Notes: generated from the letters alone by a model not told the origin. Shown: positions 8,559 through 17,429, counted from the stretch's first letter. The stretch: DNA of 54,741 bases from Oscillospiraceae bacterium (GCA_017398105.1 JAFQHF010000015.1:1-54741); one strand, 5' to 3'. Made by a program: numbers and translations.

Positions 8559-9428
8559 TTAAAAATCCGGAATAAATCCCTGATCTGCCGCTTCTGCCTC
8601 CTGAGTAAAGCCCTCCAGGCCGTTCAGGTACATCCAGCTTAAGACCGCGTCGTATTCTTCATCTGTCACCCGGCGGTCAAGGGGCGCGGGAAGGTTTCCC
8701 ATGGGGGTGTACTGCCGCATGAGGCTCACCAGCACTTCTCCGGGGGCAAATGCCTCTCCGATCCAGTCCAGCACCCGCAGGGAGTTTTCCACAAAGCCCG
8801 GCAGGATCAGGTGGCGGATGATCACGCCTCTTGTGACCTTCTCCCCTTCCCACTGCACCGGGCCCGTCTGCCGCACCATTTCCCGGATAGCCGCAGCGGC
8901 TGCCGGGAAGTAGTCCGGCGCACCGGACAGAGTCATTGCCAGACGGCGGTCAGCATACTTCAGATCCGGCAGATAAATATCCACCTTTCCTTCCAGCTGC
9001 CGCAGCGTCTCCACCCGCTCATAGCCGCCGCAGTTATATACCACCGGCACCGGCAGCTTCGGACTCAGGGCCGGAAGGATCGCGGGCAGAAAGTGGGTAG
9101 GCGTCACCAGGTCGATATTCTCCGCTCCCCGGGCGATCAGGTCTTCAAACAGGGCCCGCAGCTGCGCCGAATCCATAGGCGTTCCCACAAGCCCGCCGCT
9201 GATGGCGGCATTCTGACAGTAGCGGCATTTCAGCGTGCAGCCTCCGAAGAACACCGCTCCGCTGCCGCCGTTTCCTGCCAGGGCAGGCTCCTCCCATTTG
9301 TGGAGCATGGCCTTTGCCACAAGCGCCGTAGCCGGGCAGCCGCAGAAGCCGGTCTCGCCTTTCGTTCTGTCCGCCCCGCACATCCGGGGACAAAGGGTAC
9401 AATTTGTATCGTTCAAAATAATCCCCAT
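8559..9428 (-). CDS. PflX-like radical SAM protein
   Basis: 289 aa. The radical SAM cysteines are Cys64, Cys68 and Cys71 (GGCTLKCRYCQN). A second Cys-rich stretch (Cys10, 13, 17, 29, 31) is at the N-terminus, as in the pyruvate-formate-lyase-activase-like family COG1313. The function of that family is not settled. The promoter is so close that the transcript would begin only about 10 nt before the ATG at 9428, with GAAGG almost touching the start codon. A TTG at 9416 is spaced better and is a possible alternative start. Confidence 0.85.
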   Translation of the reverse strand: MGIILNDTNCTLCPRMCGADRTKGETGFCGCPATALVAKAMLHKWEEPALAGNGGSGAVFFGGCTLKCRYCQNAAISGGLVGTPMDSAQLRALFEDLIARGAENIDLVTPTHFLPAILPALSPKLPVPVVYNCGGYERVETLRQLEGKVDIYLPDLKYADRRLAMTLSGAPDYFPAAAAAIREMVRQTGPVQWEGEKVTRGVIIRHLILPGFVENSLRVLDWIGEAFAPGEVLVSLMRQYTPMGNLPAPLDRRVTDEEYDAVLSWMYLNGLEGFTQEAEAADQGFIPDF

Positions 9429-9440
9429 CCTTCAGGCACT

Positions 9441-9469
9441 ATCATAACAGTTTTTCCGACTTTTCTCAA
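9441..9469 (-). promoter_or_regulatory. Promoter of the radical SAM gene
   Basis: Minus strand TTGAGA (9469-9464), 17-bp spacer, TATGAT (9446-9441). The start codon follows after about 12 bp. Confidence 0.75.
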
Positions 9470-9477
9470 CCCCCGGC

Positions 9478-9506
9478 TTTACCTTTTGCGGGAAATGTGG
9501 TATGAT
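9478..9506 (+). promoter_or_regulatory. Probable promoter of the GNAT-rlmD-LtaS-like genes
   Basis: TTTACC, 17-bp spacer, TATGAT preceded by TGG (extended -10). A family 1 repeat (9530-9708) lies between it and the first gene, giving a leader of more than 200 nt. Confidence 0.55.
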
Positions 9507-9529
9507 AAATTATTATGAAATCAATATGG

Positions 9530-9708
9530 TAACTTATCATTTGTCGCACGATTAACAATCATCTATTGTAGGGGCGGATTTCCAATCCGCCCTAACCCTG
9601 CCGACACATGCACAACAAAATTCTCCATACAAGTGTCGGTATCCGGAGGGCGGATTGGAAATCCGCCTCTACGATTGCCTGATCCCTATGCCGACAAACG
9701 ATAATTTA
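9530..9708 (+). repeat. Family 1 MITE-like repeat, copy 2
   Basis: 179 bp, plus orientation. The left terminus TAACTTATCATTTGTCG has drifted from the consensus; the right terminus CGACAAACGATAATTTA is closer. The two palindromic GGGCGGATT arms are intact. Confidence 0.85.
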
Positions 9709-9729
9709 CAATTCAGAAAGGATACACCC

Positions 9730-10197
9730 ATGGAAATCCGTTTTGCTGATACCCGGGACATTCCCGGTATTATCGATCTTTTACAGCAGGTGGGCGAAGT
9801 CCACCACAAAATCCGCCCCGATCTGTTCCGCTCCGGCGCCCAAAAATACGATGAAGCCGCTCTGGAAGCACTGCTGAAGGACCCTGACCGGCCCATCCTG
9901 GCCGCAGTGGAAAACGGCAGACTGCTGGGCTACTGCTTCTGCATTGTGGAAACCACCCGGGGAAATCCCGTGCTGATGGATGACAAAAGCCTGTACATCG
10001 ATGACCTGTGCGTTGACGAAGCCTGCCGGGGACAGCATGTGGGCAAAGTTCTCTACGAGCAGGCCTGCGCATACGCCCGGCAGATCGGCTGCCGCAGCGT
10101 CACCCTGAATGTCTGGTGCGGCAATGACAGCGCCATGGCATTCTACGAAAAGCAGGGCCTGAAGCCCCGGAAGATTTACATGGAGCATACGCTGTGA
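9730..10197 (+). CDS. GNAT-family N-acetyltransferase
   Basis: 155 aa from the ATG at 9730, preceded by AAAGGA; an upstream in-frame ATG at 9655 lies inside the repeat and is rejected. The acetyl-CoA loop is seen in LCVDEACRGQHVGKVLYEQA, and the C-terminal NVWCGNDSAMAFYEKQGL is the usual final strand and helix of the fold. It is 19 bp from rlmD, so probably co-transcribed. The substrate is unknown. Confidence 0.85.
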   Translation: MEIRFADTRDIPGIIDLLQQVGEVHHKIRPDLFRSGAQKYDEAALEALLKDPDRPILAAVENGRLLGYCFCIVETTRGNPVLMDDKSLYIDDLCVDEACRGQHVGKVLYEQACAYARQIGCRSVTLNVWCGNDSAMAFYEKQGLKPRKIYMEHTL

Positions 10198-10216
10198 CCC
10201 CCACGGAGGAATCCCT

Positions 10217-11572
10217 ATGCTGATCAAAAACCAAATTTACGAAACCACCGTCACGGATTACACCTCCGAGGGGCAGGGCGTTGCCCATATTGAAGGCTGT
10301 GCCGTGTTCATCCCCAATGCCATCGCCGGAGAAAAAATCACCGTCCGCATCGAAAAAGCCCAGAAAACCTGGGCGGCAGGCAGGATCGTGGAAATTCTGG
10401 AAAAATCCCCCCACCGGGTAAACCGGGAATGTCCCGTTGCCAAGCTCTGCGGCGGCTGCGATTTCTGGCACATGGACTACGAAGAGGAATCCCGGCTGAA
10501 GGCAGAGCGGGTAAAAACCTGCTTAAACCGTATGGGCGGCGAAGCTCTGGAAGAGATCCCCATTCTTTCCGCTCCCACCTGCCACGGCTACCGGAACAAG
10601 GCCCAGTATCCCGTGGCCGCCAGAAAAGGCAGGGCCTACGCAGGCTTCTTCCGCTCCGGCACCCATGATGTGGTGGAAAACCGCCGCTGCCTGATCCTGC
10701 CGGAGCAAACCGATGCCGTCAAGAACGCCGTCATGGATTATGTCAACCAATTCCGTATCTCTGTCTATGATGAGGTAGCCCACAAGGGACTGCTCCGGCA
10801 TATCTATGTCCGCCGGGGTGTGGTCTCCGGCCAGGTGCTGGTGTGTCTGGTGTGCAACGGCGACCGGCTGCCAAAGGTGCCGGAGCTGATCAGGCGGCTG
10901 GAGAAGATCCCCGGCTTTACCACCCTGGTGCTGAGCGTCAACACCAAAAAGGGCAACGCAGTGCTGGGCGATACCTTCCTCACCCTCCACGGCCCCGGCT
11001 ATATCGAGGATACCCTGTGCGGCCTGAACTTCCGGCTGTCTCCCCGCTCCTTCTACCAGGTGAACCACCATCAGGCCCAGCGGCTGTATCAGGCGGCCAT
11101 TGACCAGGCTCAGATCACCAAAAAGGATCTGGTGCTGGATCTGTACTGCGGTGTGGGCACCATCACCCTGGCCATGGCTTCCGCCGCCGGAAAGGTCATC
11201 GGCGTGGAGGTCGTCCCCCAGGCAGTGGAGGATGCCAGGGACAATGCCAGGCGCAACGGCATTGAAAACGCGGAATTTTTCTGCGGCGATGCCGGTGCCG
11301 CCGCACTGGAGCTGGAAAAGCAGGGCATCCGCCCGGATGTGGTGGTGGTGGACCCGCCCCGGAAGGGCCTGAACGCCGATACCATCGAGGCCCTGCACCG
11401 GATGCAGCCCCGGCGCATCGTCTATGTCTCCTGCGACCCGGCAACCCTGGCCCGGGACGTGGCGCTGCTGAAAGAAAAAGGCTACCGGCTCCAAAATGCC
11501 ATGGCAGCTGACCTGTTCCCCAGATGTGCCCATGTAGAAAGCGTGGTCACGCTGGTTCATGCCCCCGTGTAA
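10217..11572 (+). CDS. rlmD: 23S rRNA (uracil-C5)-methyltransferase, RlmD/RlmCD type
   Basis: 451 aa SAM-dependent RNA methyltransferase making m5U in 23S rRNA. A TRAM domain occupies residues 1-60. Four cysteines for a [4Fe-4S] cluster are Cys72, 78, 81 and 158. The SAM loop is LDLYCGVGT (308-316) and DPPRKG is at 379-384. The nucleophile is Cys406 in VSCDPATLARD. A good GGAGGA site precedes the ATG. In Firmicutes a single enzyme of this type often modifies both U747 and U1939, so the exact site cannot be fixed. Confidence 0.9.
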   Translation: MLIKNQIYETTVTDYTSEGQGVAHIEGCAVFIPNAIAGEKITVRIEKAQKTWAAGRIVEILEKSPHRVNRECPVAKLCGGCDFWHMDYEEESRLKAERVKTCLNRMGGEALEEIPILSAPTCHGYRNKAQYPVAARKGRAYAGFFRSGTHDVVENRRCLILPEQTDAVKNAVMDYVNQFRISVYDEVAHKGLLRHIYVRRGVVSGQVLVCLVCNGDRLPKVPELIRRLEKIPGFTTLVLSVNTKKGNAVLGDTFLTLHGPGYIEDTLCGLNFRLSPRSFYQVNHHQAQRLYQAAIDQAQITKKDLVLDLYCGVGTITLAMASAAGKVIGVEVVPQAVEDARDNARRNGIENAEFFCGDAGAAALELEKQGIRPDVVVVDPPRKGLNADTIEALHRMQPRRIVYVSCDPATLARDVALLKEKGYRLQNAMAADLFPRCAHVESVVTLVHAPV

Positions 11573-11592
11573 CCCGAAAGGATCTTGACCCT

Positions 11593-13566
11593 ATGACTAC
11601 CACATTTCGCAATCTGCTTCAGCTGGACAAAAAGAAGGGAATCGCCGGACTGATTCTGGGTGCGGCAGCCTTCGTCCTGTTCCTCCTGGCCTATGGCTCG
11701 GCAAAATACGGCATCGTCTTTGCCGTCCTGTTTGGCATTACCGGTTATCTTCGGCTGAATGTATGCAGCCGGACATGGAACCGGGTGCTGCATCTGGTGT
11801 GGGCCGTTCCCTTTTTCCCGCTGGTGTTTTTTACCTCTTTCCATGAGATTTTCATTCTGGTTCCCCTGTCCCAATATCCCACGGAGGTGCTTTCCGGCAT
11901 AACCGCCCTGGAAGCAGCGCTGAATCTGGCGGTGATCGCCATTTTGATGGGCGTGTTCTTCCTGATCACCGGAAATTTCCGGTTCAGTGTCATTGCCGGC
12001 TCCTTCGTCACCATCTTCCTGGCTGTAGCCAACGGGTTTATCTACCAGTTCCGGGGCAATGAGATCATCTTCGCGGACATCATGTCCCTGGGAACCGCAC
12101 TGAATGTGGCCGGACAGTATGACATCCGGCTCCATTACCGCACCACCGTGCTGCTGATGCTCTGGGCCGTGCTGGCCTTCAGCGGCTTCTGCCTGCCCCG
12201 GCTGCCCAAAGGTTCCCCCATCAGAGGCCGGCTGATATCTCTGGCCGCCACGGCCGCGCTGACCTGCACCCTGATCTTCGGTGCCTCCGGCATGGAGATC
12301 CATATGTGGCGCAACGAGGGCACCTGGTTCAACGGCTATTACCTGAACTTCTACTTAAGCATCCGGGGCTATTTTGTGGAAAAGCCGGAGGGCTACTCCG
12401 ACCGCCAGATCCGGCTGCTGGAGCAGCAGTATCCGGATGCAGCCCCGGCAGACACCGATGACATGCCTCACATTCTTGTGATCATGAACGAATCCTTCGC
12501 AGATCTCAGGCTTCTGAACCCCCAGCTGAACACCAGTCAGCCGGTAACCCCCTTCCTGGACAGCCTGACGGACAACGTCATCAAAGGCTATGCCCTGGCC
12601 TCGGTGTTCGGCGGCAGCACCGCCAACTCGGAATATGAATTTCTCACCGGCAGCACCATGGCCTTTATGCCCAGCGGCTCCATCCCCTATCAGCAGTACC
12701 TGAAGCAGGAGACCGCCAGCCTGGGCTGGCTGCTGCAGAGTCTGGGCTATGAGAGCATGGCCACCCACCCCTTCTACGAGGACGGCTGGTCCCGGCCCAC
12801 TGCCTATCCCTTTCTGGGCTTCCCCCGCCGTACATTCATCGACGACTACCCCTGCGAAAGGATGATCCGGGAGTATGTCAGCGACGAAGAAATGTATGCC
12901 TACATTCTGGACACCCTGAAGGCCCAGGAGGATGCTCCCCTGTTCCTCTTCGGCATTACCATGCAGAACCACGGCGGCTATACATATTCCGGAGAAAACT
13001 TCGAAAAGACCATTTCTCTGGAGGGATACACCCGGGAATATCCCCAGGCTGAGCAGTACCTTTCCCTGATCCGCCAGTCCGATGCGGCACTGGAAGGTTT
13101 CCTCGCGGAGCTGTCGGAATTTGAGGAAGACACGGTGGTGCTGTTCTTCGGCGATCATCTGCCCAACCTGGAAAACGCCTTCTACGAGGAAATCCACGGC
13201 GGCGCTTACCGGACCCTGCCGGAGCAGATGCTGCAGTATACCGTTCCCTTCGTCCTCTGGGCAAACTACGACATTCCGGAGAAGACCGTGGAATGCACCA
13301 GTCTGAACTATCTGGGCACCCATCTTCTGGAAGCCGCCGGCCTCTCGCTGCCGCCTTACTATCAGTTCCTGAAGGACATGGAGAAAGCAGTCCCCGCCGT
13401 CAGTGCCATGGGCTACTACTCCCCTGCCCGGGGAACCTACCTTACACTGGATGAAGCCGAAGGCGAGGAAGCTGCCTGGCTTGAAAAATACGCCCTGCTG
13501 CAATACAACAGCATCTTCGACAAAAGCGGCCGCAGCGAGCATTTCTTCGGACAGTATCTGCCATAA
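11593..13566 (+). CDS. LtaS-like phosphoglycerol transferase / sulfatase-fold membrane protein
   Basis: 657 aa from the ATG at 11593 (AAAGGA upstream); the longer frame runs into rlmD. Five to six membrane helices lie in residues 15-235, followed by an extracellular alkaline-phosphatase-fold domain. Metal and catalytic residues match LtaS: Glu300 (MNESF), Thr343 (GGSTANSEYEF), His460 (MQNHGGY), and Asp521 with His522 (GDHLP). The family moves glycerol phosphate from phosphatidylglycerol to glycolipid or polysaccharide acceptors. Whether this enzyme makes lipoteichoic acid or decorates another polymer is open. Confidence 0.9.
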   Translation: MTTTFRNLLQLDKKKGIAGLILGAAAFVLFLLAYGSAKYGIVFAVLFGITGYLRLNVCSRTWNRVLHLVWAVPFFPLVFFTSFHEIFILVPLSQYPTEVLSGITALEAALNLAVIAILMGVFFLITGNFRFSVIAGSFVTIFLAVANGFIYQFRGNEIIFADIMSLGTALNVAGQYDIRLHYRTTVLLMLWAVLAFSGFCLPRLPKGSPIRGRLISLAATAALTCTLIFGASGMEIHMWRNEGTWFNGYYLNFYLSIRGYFVEKPEGYSDRQIRLLEQQYPDAAPADTDDMPHILVIMNESFADLRLLNPQLNTSQPVTPFLDSLTDNVIKGYALASVFGGSTANSEYEFLTGSTMAFMPSGSIPYQQYLKQETASLGWLLQSLGYESMATHPFYEDGWSRPTAYPFLGFPRRTFIDDYPCERMIREYVSDEEMYAYILDTLKAQEDAPLFLFGITMQNHGGYTYSGENFEKTISLEGYTREYPQAEQYLSLIRQSDAALEGFLAELSEFEEDTVVLFFGDHLPNLENAFYEEIHGGAYRTLPEQMLQYTVPFVLWANYDIPEKTVECTSLNYLGTHLLEAAGLSLPPYYQFLKDMEKAVPAVSAMGYYSPARGTYLTLDEAEGEEAAWLEKYALLQYNSIFDKSGRSEHFFGQYLP

Positions 13567-13609
13567 CCGCCGATCAATCCCAAGTCTATCCTCCATACTG
13601 AACAAAAAA

Positions 13610-13795
13610 GCTTCGCAGAATTTGCCGCCAAAGCGGCAAACCCATCTGAGTCATTTTTGGCCGCGGCATGTACGTGGACAAAAATACTTCTCAGGCTGCA
13701 AGTGTGGAATTTATTCGCCATCAGCGAATAAATTATGCACGCAGCAGACTACAAAAAAATGGCGGAAAGCCCCGAAGGGGATTTTCGCCATGCTG
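13610..13795 (+). repeat. Family 3 repeat, copy 1 (possible small RNA)
   Basis: Begins GCTTCGCAGAATTTGCCGC. A stem TTTGCCGC/GCGGCAAA follows, then the conserved core GGCCGCGGCATGTACGTGG, a variable centre (about 13710-13745), and a 3' AAAGCCCC-GAA-GGGG hairpin running into TTTTCG. Strand is given by that terminator-like end. Confidence 0.65.
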
Positions 13796-13824
13796 AAAGC
13801 CGCCGGAATCATTCCGGCGGCTTT
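13796..13824. terminator. Bidirectional terminator between LtaS-like and hydrogenase genes
   Basis: A 13-bp perfect stem AAAGCCGCCGGAA / TTCCGGCGGCTTT with a 3-nt loop and TTTGTTCTT on the plus side. It separates two convergent genes. Confidence 0.75.
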
Positions 13825-13835
13825 GTTCTTGTTTA

Positions 13836-15341
13836 TCAGTCCAGGCTCTCGCCCACATGGCGGTAGGGGCTTTCGTCCGGGGAGGCGGCAACGGCTTCCT
13901 TTGCGTACTTTTCCACAAACTTTGCAGCCTTTTCCACCGGCAGGATGGTGCCGGGACCGGCAACGCAGCCGCCGGGGCAGCCCATGCCTTCCAGCAGATA
14001 GCCCTTATACTTGCCTGCCTTGGCCATGGCCATCAGCTTGCGGCAGTCCCGCAGGCCCTCGGCCCGGGCAGTTTTGATCTCGATACCGGGGTTCTGCTTT
14101 TCCGCCAGATCGGTGACAGCCTTGGCAACACCGCCGGATACGGCAAAATAGCGGCCTGCTGCGGTGCCCTCGTTCAGGCCTTCGCTTTCCTCAATGGCGG
14201 CCCAGTCGATCTCCTTGGCCTCGAACATGCCCATCAGTTCCTCAAAGGTCAAAACGAAATCCACATCGGAACGGATGGTCTCCCGGATGGCTTCCAGCTT
14301 CTTGGCGGCGCAGGGGCCAACGAAGACCACCTTGCAGCCGGGATGGTGCTTCTTCAGCAGCCGGGCGGTGAAGACCATGGGGGTCAGGGTCATGGAGATC
14401 TTGTCGAATTCACTGGGATACAGCTTTTCGATCATGGAATGCCAGGCAGGGCAGCAGGAGGTTGCCATGTAATCCTGCTCATGGGGCACCTTCTCCAGGA
14501 AGTCCTTGGCCTCCTCAATGGTGCACATATCCGCACCGATGGCGACTTCCACCGTCCGGTCAAAGCCCAGCATCTTCATGGCAGTCACCAGCTTGCCGGG
14601 GGATGCCTGGCCGCTGAACTGACCGATGAAGGCAGGTGCCACGATGGCAATGACCTGGTCGCCCTTCAGGATGGACTGGATCACCTGGAAGATCTGGCCC
14701 TTGTCCACGATGGCGCCGAAGGGGCAGGATACCAGGCACTGGCCGCAGGCCACGCACTTGTCCTGATTGATGACTGCACGGCCGTGCTCGTCGGAGCCGA
14801 TGGCATCCATGCCGCAGGAAGCGGCGCAGGGACGCTCCAGATGGACAATGGCATTATAGGGGCAGGCCTTGGCGCACTTGCCGCAGCGGATGCACTTATC
14901 CAGATCGATATAGGAGCGGTTGTTCCGGACGGAAATGGCGCCCTTGGGGCAGACCTTTTCGCAGGAACGGGCCAGACAGTTCTGGCAGTAGTTGCTGACC
15001 TTATACTGATTGGTGGGGCAGGCGTGGCAGGCGTAGGGAATGATATTGATCAGCGGGGGCTCGTAATACTGCTCGGCAATGGCAGCAGCATCCATACCCT
15101 CGGAAACCAGGTGCCGTCCGTCGGCAGGACGCAGGCTCAGGCCCATGGCAAGGCGCACACGCTCACCGGCAATGGCACGCTCCAGGAAGACGGATTCCCG
15201 GTGCAGCGGCCGGTCGCCGGGGACGATCTTATAGGGCAGTTCGTCCACGCCTGCATAGCCGTTGCCCGCGTAAGCCATCCGGGCAACCTCGGTAAATACA
15301 TTTTTGCGGATATCGGTAATCAGGGAAGGGATACCTCTCAT
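13836..15341 (-). CDS. Monomeric [FeFe] hydrogenase, group B-like
   Basis: 501 aa; evolves or takes up H2 with ferredoxin as the likely partner, cytoplasmic. The start at 15341 has GGAGG eight bases upstream. H-cluster motifs are TSCCPAW (294-300), PCAAKK (343-348) and GMGCPGGCVAG (452-462). Iron-sulfur cysteines are in clusters at 119/122/127/131, 150/153/156/160, 172/176 and 196/199/202/206. The doubled Cys in the first motif and CPGGC in the third are as in group B (CpIII-like) enzymes, which lack the 2Fe-2S plant-ferredoxin domain of group A. No HydB/HydC bifurcation partner or maturase is nearby. Confidence 0.88.
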   Translation of the reverse strand: MRGIPSLITDIRKNVFTEVARMAYAGNGYAGVDELPYKIVPGDRPLHRESVFLERAIAGERVRLAMGLSLRPADGRHLVSEGMDAAAIAEQYYEPPLINIIPYACHACPTNQYKVSNYCQNCLARSCEKVCPKGAISVRNNRSYIDLDKCIRCGKCAKACPYNAIVHLERPCAASCGMDAIGSDEHGRAVINQDKCVACGQCLVSCPFGAIVDKGQIFQVIQSILKGDQVIAIVAPAFIGQFSGQASPGKLVTAMKMLGFDRTVEVAIGADMCTIEEAKDFLEKVPHEQDYMATSCCPAWHSMIEKLYPSEFDKISMTLTPMVFTARLLKKHHPGCKVVFVGPCAAKKLEAIRETIRSDVDFVLTFEELMGMFEAKEIDWAAIEESEGLNEGTAAGRYFAVSGGVAKAVTDLAEKQNPGIEIKTARAEGLRDCRKLMAMAKAGKYKGYLLEGMGCPGGCVAGPGTILPVEKAAKFVEKYAKEAVAASPDESPYRHVGESLD

Positions 15342-15518
15342 TTGCAATTCCTCCATGCATACTATATTCGAACCGATTATATCGATATTTTGCAAGGCTT
15401 ATTCTATCACACATTCTCCTGTTTGGCTACCATATTCGCAAGGAAACTCCATTCTTTTTTGCATAATTTTTCCAGCTGCGCATAGGCTGTACCACGAATT
15501 GATTGGGAGGGACATCTT

Positions 15519-16658
15519 ATGAAGCGCCTGATGGGAATCATTCTGATCCTTTCTTTCCTGCCGCTTCCCGTCCGGGCGGCGGAAGCAAAGCCGGCGGGAA
15601 AAAGCGCGGTGCTGATGGAGCTCAGCACCGGAACTGTGCTGCACGAATCCAATCCTCACGAGAAGCTGGCTCCTGCCAGTGTCACCAAGGTCATGACCAT
15701 GCTGCTGATCATGGAAGCCATCGACACCGGGGTCATCACCTACGGGGATACCGTCACTGCCTCGGAGACTGCCGCCGCCAAGGGCGGCAGCCAGATCTAT
15801 CTGAAGGCCGGCGAGACCATGACCGTTTCCGACATGCTCAAGTCCATCGCCGTCTCCTCCGCCAACGACTGCGCCTGTGCCATGGCGGAGCATCTGGCAG
15901 GAAGTGAGGAAGCCTTTGTATCCCGGATGAACCAGCGGGCACAGGAGCTGGGCATGCAGGACACCCACTTCGTCAACTGCACCGGACTGGATGACGGCGA
16001 AGGCGCGGAAAATCACCGGACCTCCGCCTATGACATCGCCCTCATGTCCCGGGAACTGCTGAAGCATCACCCGGACATCAAAAAATATACCACCATCTGG
16101 ATGGACACCGTGCGCGGCGGCACCTTTGGTCTGTCCAACACCAACAAGCTGGTCAGGTTTTACCCCGGCGCCACCGGACTGAAGACCGGCTATACCTCCG
16201 GGGCGGGCTACTGCCTGTCGGCTTCCGCCCAGCGCGACGGCATGGAGCTGATTGCCGTGGTCATGGGCGCGGACACCAGCCAGAACCGGAACAACGCCTG
16301 CAAACAGCTTCTGGATCACGGCTTTGCCAATTACGCCCTGATCAGTCCGGAGCTTTCCGATGCCGAACCGGTTCCGGTGATTCTGGGCACCGCAGGATCG
16401 GTGGATGCGGTGCTGGGAGACGGCGGCGGACTGCTGATTGAAAAGGCGCAAAAAAACGCCGTGACCATGGAGCTGTCCCTGGAAGAATCCGTTCCCGCAC
16501 CGGTAAGCAAGGGCCAGCGCATCGGCAGCCTGACCGTGAAGGCAGGAGATCAGATTTTAAAGGAGCTCCCCCTGGTGGCCCGGGAAGCCGTCCCCCGCCT
16601 GACCTGGGGACAGATCTTCGTCAAGATCCTGAAACGGACTGCCATGGCAAAAACCTGA
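15519..16658 (+). CDS. D-alanyl-D-alanine carboxypeptidase (DacF/PBP5-type)
   Basis: 379 aa, exported, trims the terminal D-Ala of peptidoglycan stem peptides. A signal peptide of about 20 residues ends LPVRAAEA. Serine peptidase S11 motifs are S54-V-T-K57, S114-A-N116 and K222-T-G. A small PBP5-C-like beta domain occupies about residues 295-360. The C-terminus ends in a short hydrophobic and basic stretch (TWGQIFVKILKRTAMAKT) that may act as an amphipathic membrane anchor. GGGAGGG lies eight bases from the ATG. Confidence 0.92.
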   Translation: MKRLMGIILILSFLPLPVRAAEAKPAGKSAVLMELSTGTVLHESNPHEKLAPASVTKVMTMLLIMEAIDTGVITYGDTVTASETAAAKGGSQIYLKAGETMTVSDMLKSIAVSSANDCACAMAEHLAGSEEAFVSRMNQRAQELGMQDTHFVNCTGLDDGEGAENHRTSAYDIALMSRELLKHHPDIKKYTTIWMDTVRGGTFGLSNTNKLVRFYPGATGLKTGYTSGAGYCLSASAQRDGMELIAVVMGADTSQNRNNACKQLLDHGFANYALISPELSDAEPVPVILGTAGSVDAVLGDGGGLLIEKAQKNAVTMELSLEESVPAPVSKGQRIGSLTVKAGDQILKELPLVAREAVPRLTWGQIFVKILKRTAMAKT

Positions 16659-16680
16659 GCAAAGGGTACTGCTATTGCAG

Positions 16681-16859
16681 CAAATGATCGTCAGTCCGCA
16701 TGGGCATCAATAAATCGTAGGGGCGGATTTCCAATCCGCCCTCCGAATACCGACAATTGTACGGATAATTTTACTGTGTATGCATCGGCAGAGTTAGGGC
16801 GGATTGGAAATCCGCCCCTACAATGGATGCCTGCGAATCGTGCAATAAATGATAATGTA
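16681..16859 (-). repeat. Family 1 MITE-like repeat, copy 3
   Basis: 179 bp, reverse orientation. The termini are more decayed than in copies 4 and 5 (CAAATGATCGTCAGTCC and a degenerate right end). The palindromic arms are intact. Confidence 0.85.
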
Positions 16860-16875
16860 CTTTTACACAAAGGCT

Positions 16876-16911
16876 GGAAAAAAGCGGATGCCCTTCAACG
16901 GCATCCGCTTT
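16876..16911 (-). terminator. Terminator of the nickel-type regulator gene
   Basis: 12-bp perfect stem AAAGCGGATGCC / GGCATCCGCTTT, 7-nt loop, TTTTTCC on the minus strand, directly after the stop codon. Confidence 0.85.
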
Positions 16912-16913
16912 GC

Positions 16914-17267
16914 TTATTTCATAAACTTATCAATGGCCTGGCACAGATCATCGACGGCATCCGTGTCTCCTGCGGCTACGGCATCCACCATGCAGTGACG
17001 CATGTGATCCTTTAAGATCACCTTGCCGGTATTGTCCAGGGCAGAGCGTACCGCCGCCAGCTGGATCAGCACCTCGGAGCAGTCACAGCCCTCCTCCACC
17101 ATCCGCTTCACCTTCTCCAGATGACCGATGGCCCGGGACAGGCGGTTGATGACTGCCTTCTGATTTTCATGGACATGTCCGTGGGAATGGGCAATGCCAT
17201 GGGCATGGGCGTGGGTATGCTCCTGGTCATGCATGTGCATATGGACATGCTCGTGGAAATCCGACAT
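16914..17267 (-). CDS. CsoR/RcnR/InrS-family metal-sensing repressor with His-rich N-terminal arm
   Basis: 117 aa; start at 17267, eight bases after AGGAGG. Residues 5-33 hold 13 His in an H-x-H pattern. The four-helix DUF156 core follows. Metal residues Cys63, His88 and Cys92 form the C-H-C set used by copper CsoR and also by the nickel sensor InrS, which adds an N-terminal His. The divergent neighbours are a His-rich protein and a CooT-like nickel protein, so I infer nickel sensing. Copper remains possible. Its own promoter carries a six-base C/G run in the spacer, the type of tract this family binds. Confidence 0.85.
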   Translation of the reverse strand: MSDFHEHVHMHMHDQEHTHAHAHGIAHSHGHVHENQKAVINRLSRAIGHLEKVKRMVEEGCDCSEVLIQLAAVRSALDNTGKVILKDHMRHCMVDAVAAGDTDAVDDLCQAIDKFMK

Positions 17268-17303
17268 TTTCCATTCCTCCTGTTCCGCTTCGAAAGTATC
17301 CCC

Positions 17304-17332
17304 ATTATACACCCTTCCCCCCGATTCCGCAA
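17304..17332 (-). promoter_or_regulatory. Promoter of the metal-sensor gene with G6 operator-like spacer
   Basis: Minus strand TTGCGG (17332-17327), 17-bp spacer AATCGGGGGGAAGGGTG, TATAAT (17309-17304). The GGGGGG run (17322-17317) resembles the G-tract core of RcnR-type operators, so autoregulation is likely. Confidence 0.65.
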
Positions 17333-17368
17333 GCCCCACCCGGGGATATTGCAAAAGAAAGAAATGCT

Positions 17369-17397
17369 TTGACAGAAAGGCTTCCTGCCAGTATAAT
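17369..17397 (+). promoter_or_regulatory. Consensus promoter of the His-rich/CooT-like genes
   Basis: Perfect TTGACA, 17-bp spacer, perfect TATAAT. Such a strong promoter fits a gene kept off by a repressor. The CCCCACCCGGGG tract just upstream (17334-17345) may be a second regulator site. Confidence 0.8.
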
Positions 17398-17429
17398 AAA
17401 GGAAAAATTCCGCAAAGGAGGATTTTCTT

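Noticed and set aside
13437..13721. Frame giving FHTCSLRSIFVHVHAAAKN, seen also near 40711 and 46101
   Set aside because: It is the translated family 3 repeat, with no ribosome site and broken by the variable centre.
16914..17267. Assigning the regulator as a copper sensor with a copZ-copA operon
   Set aside because: The C-H-C residues fit copper, but there is no copper ATPase or chaperone; the neighbours are a His-rich protein and CooT.
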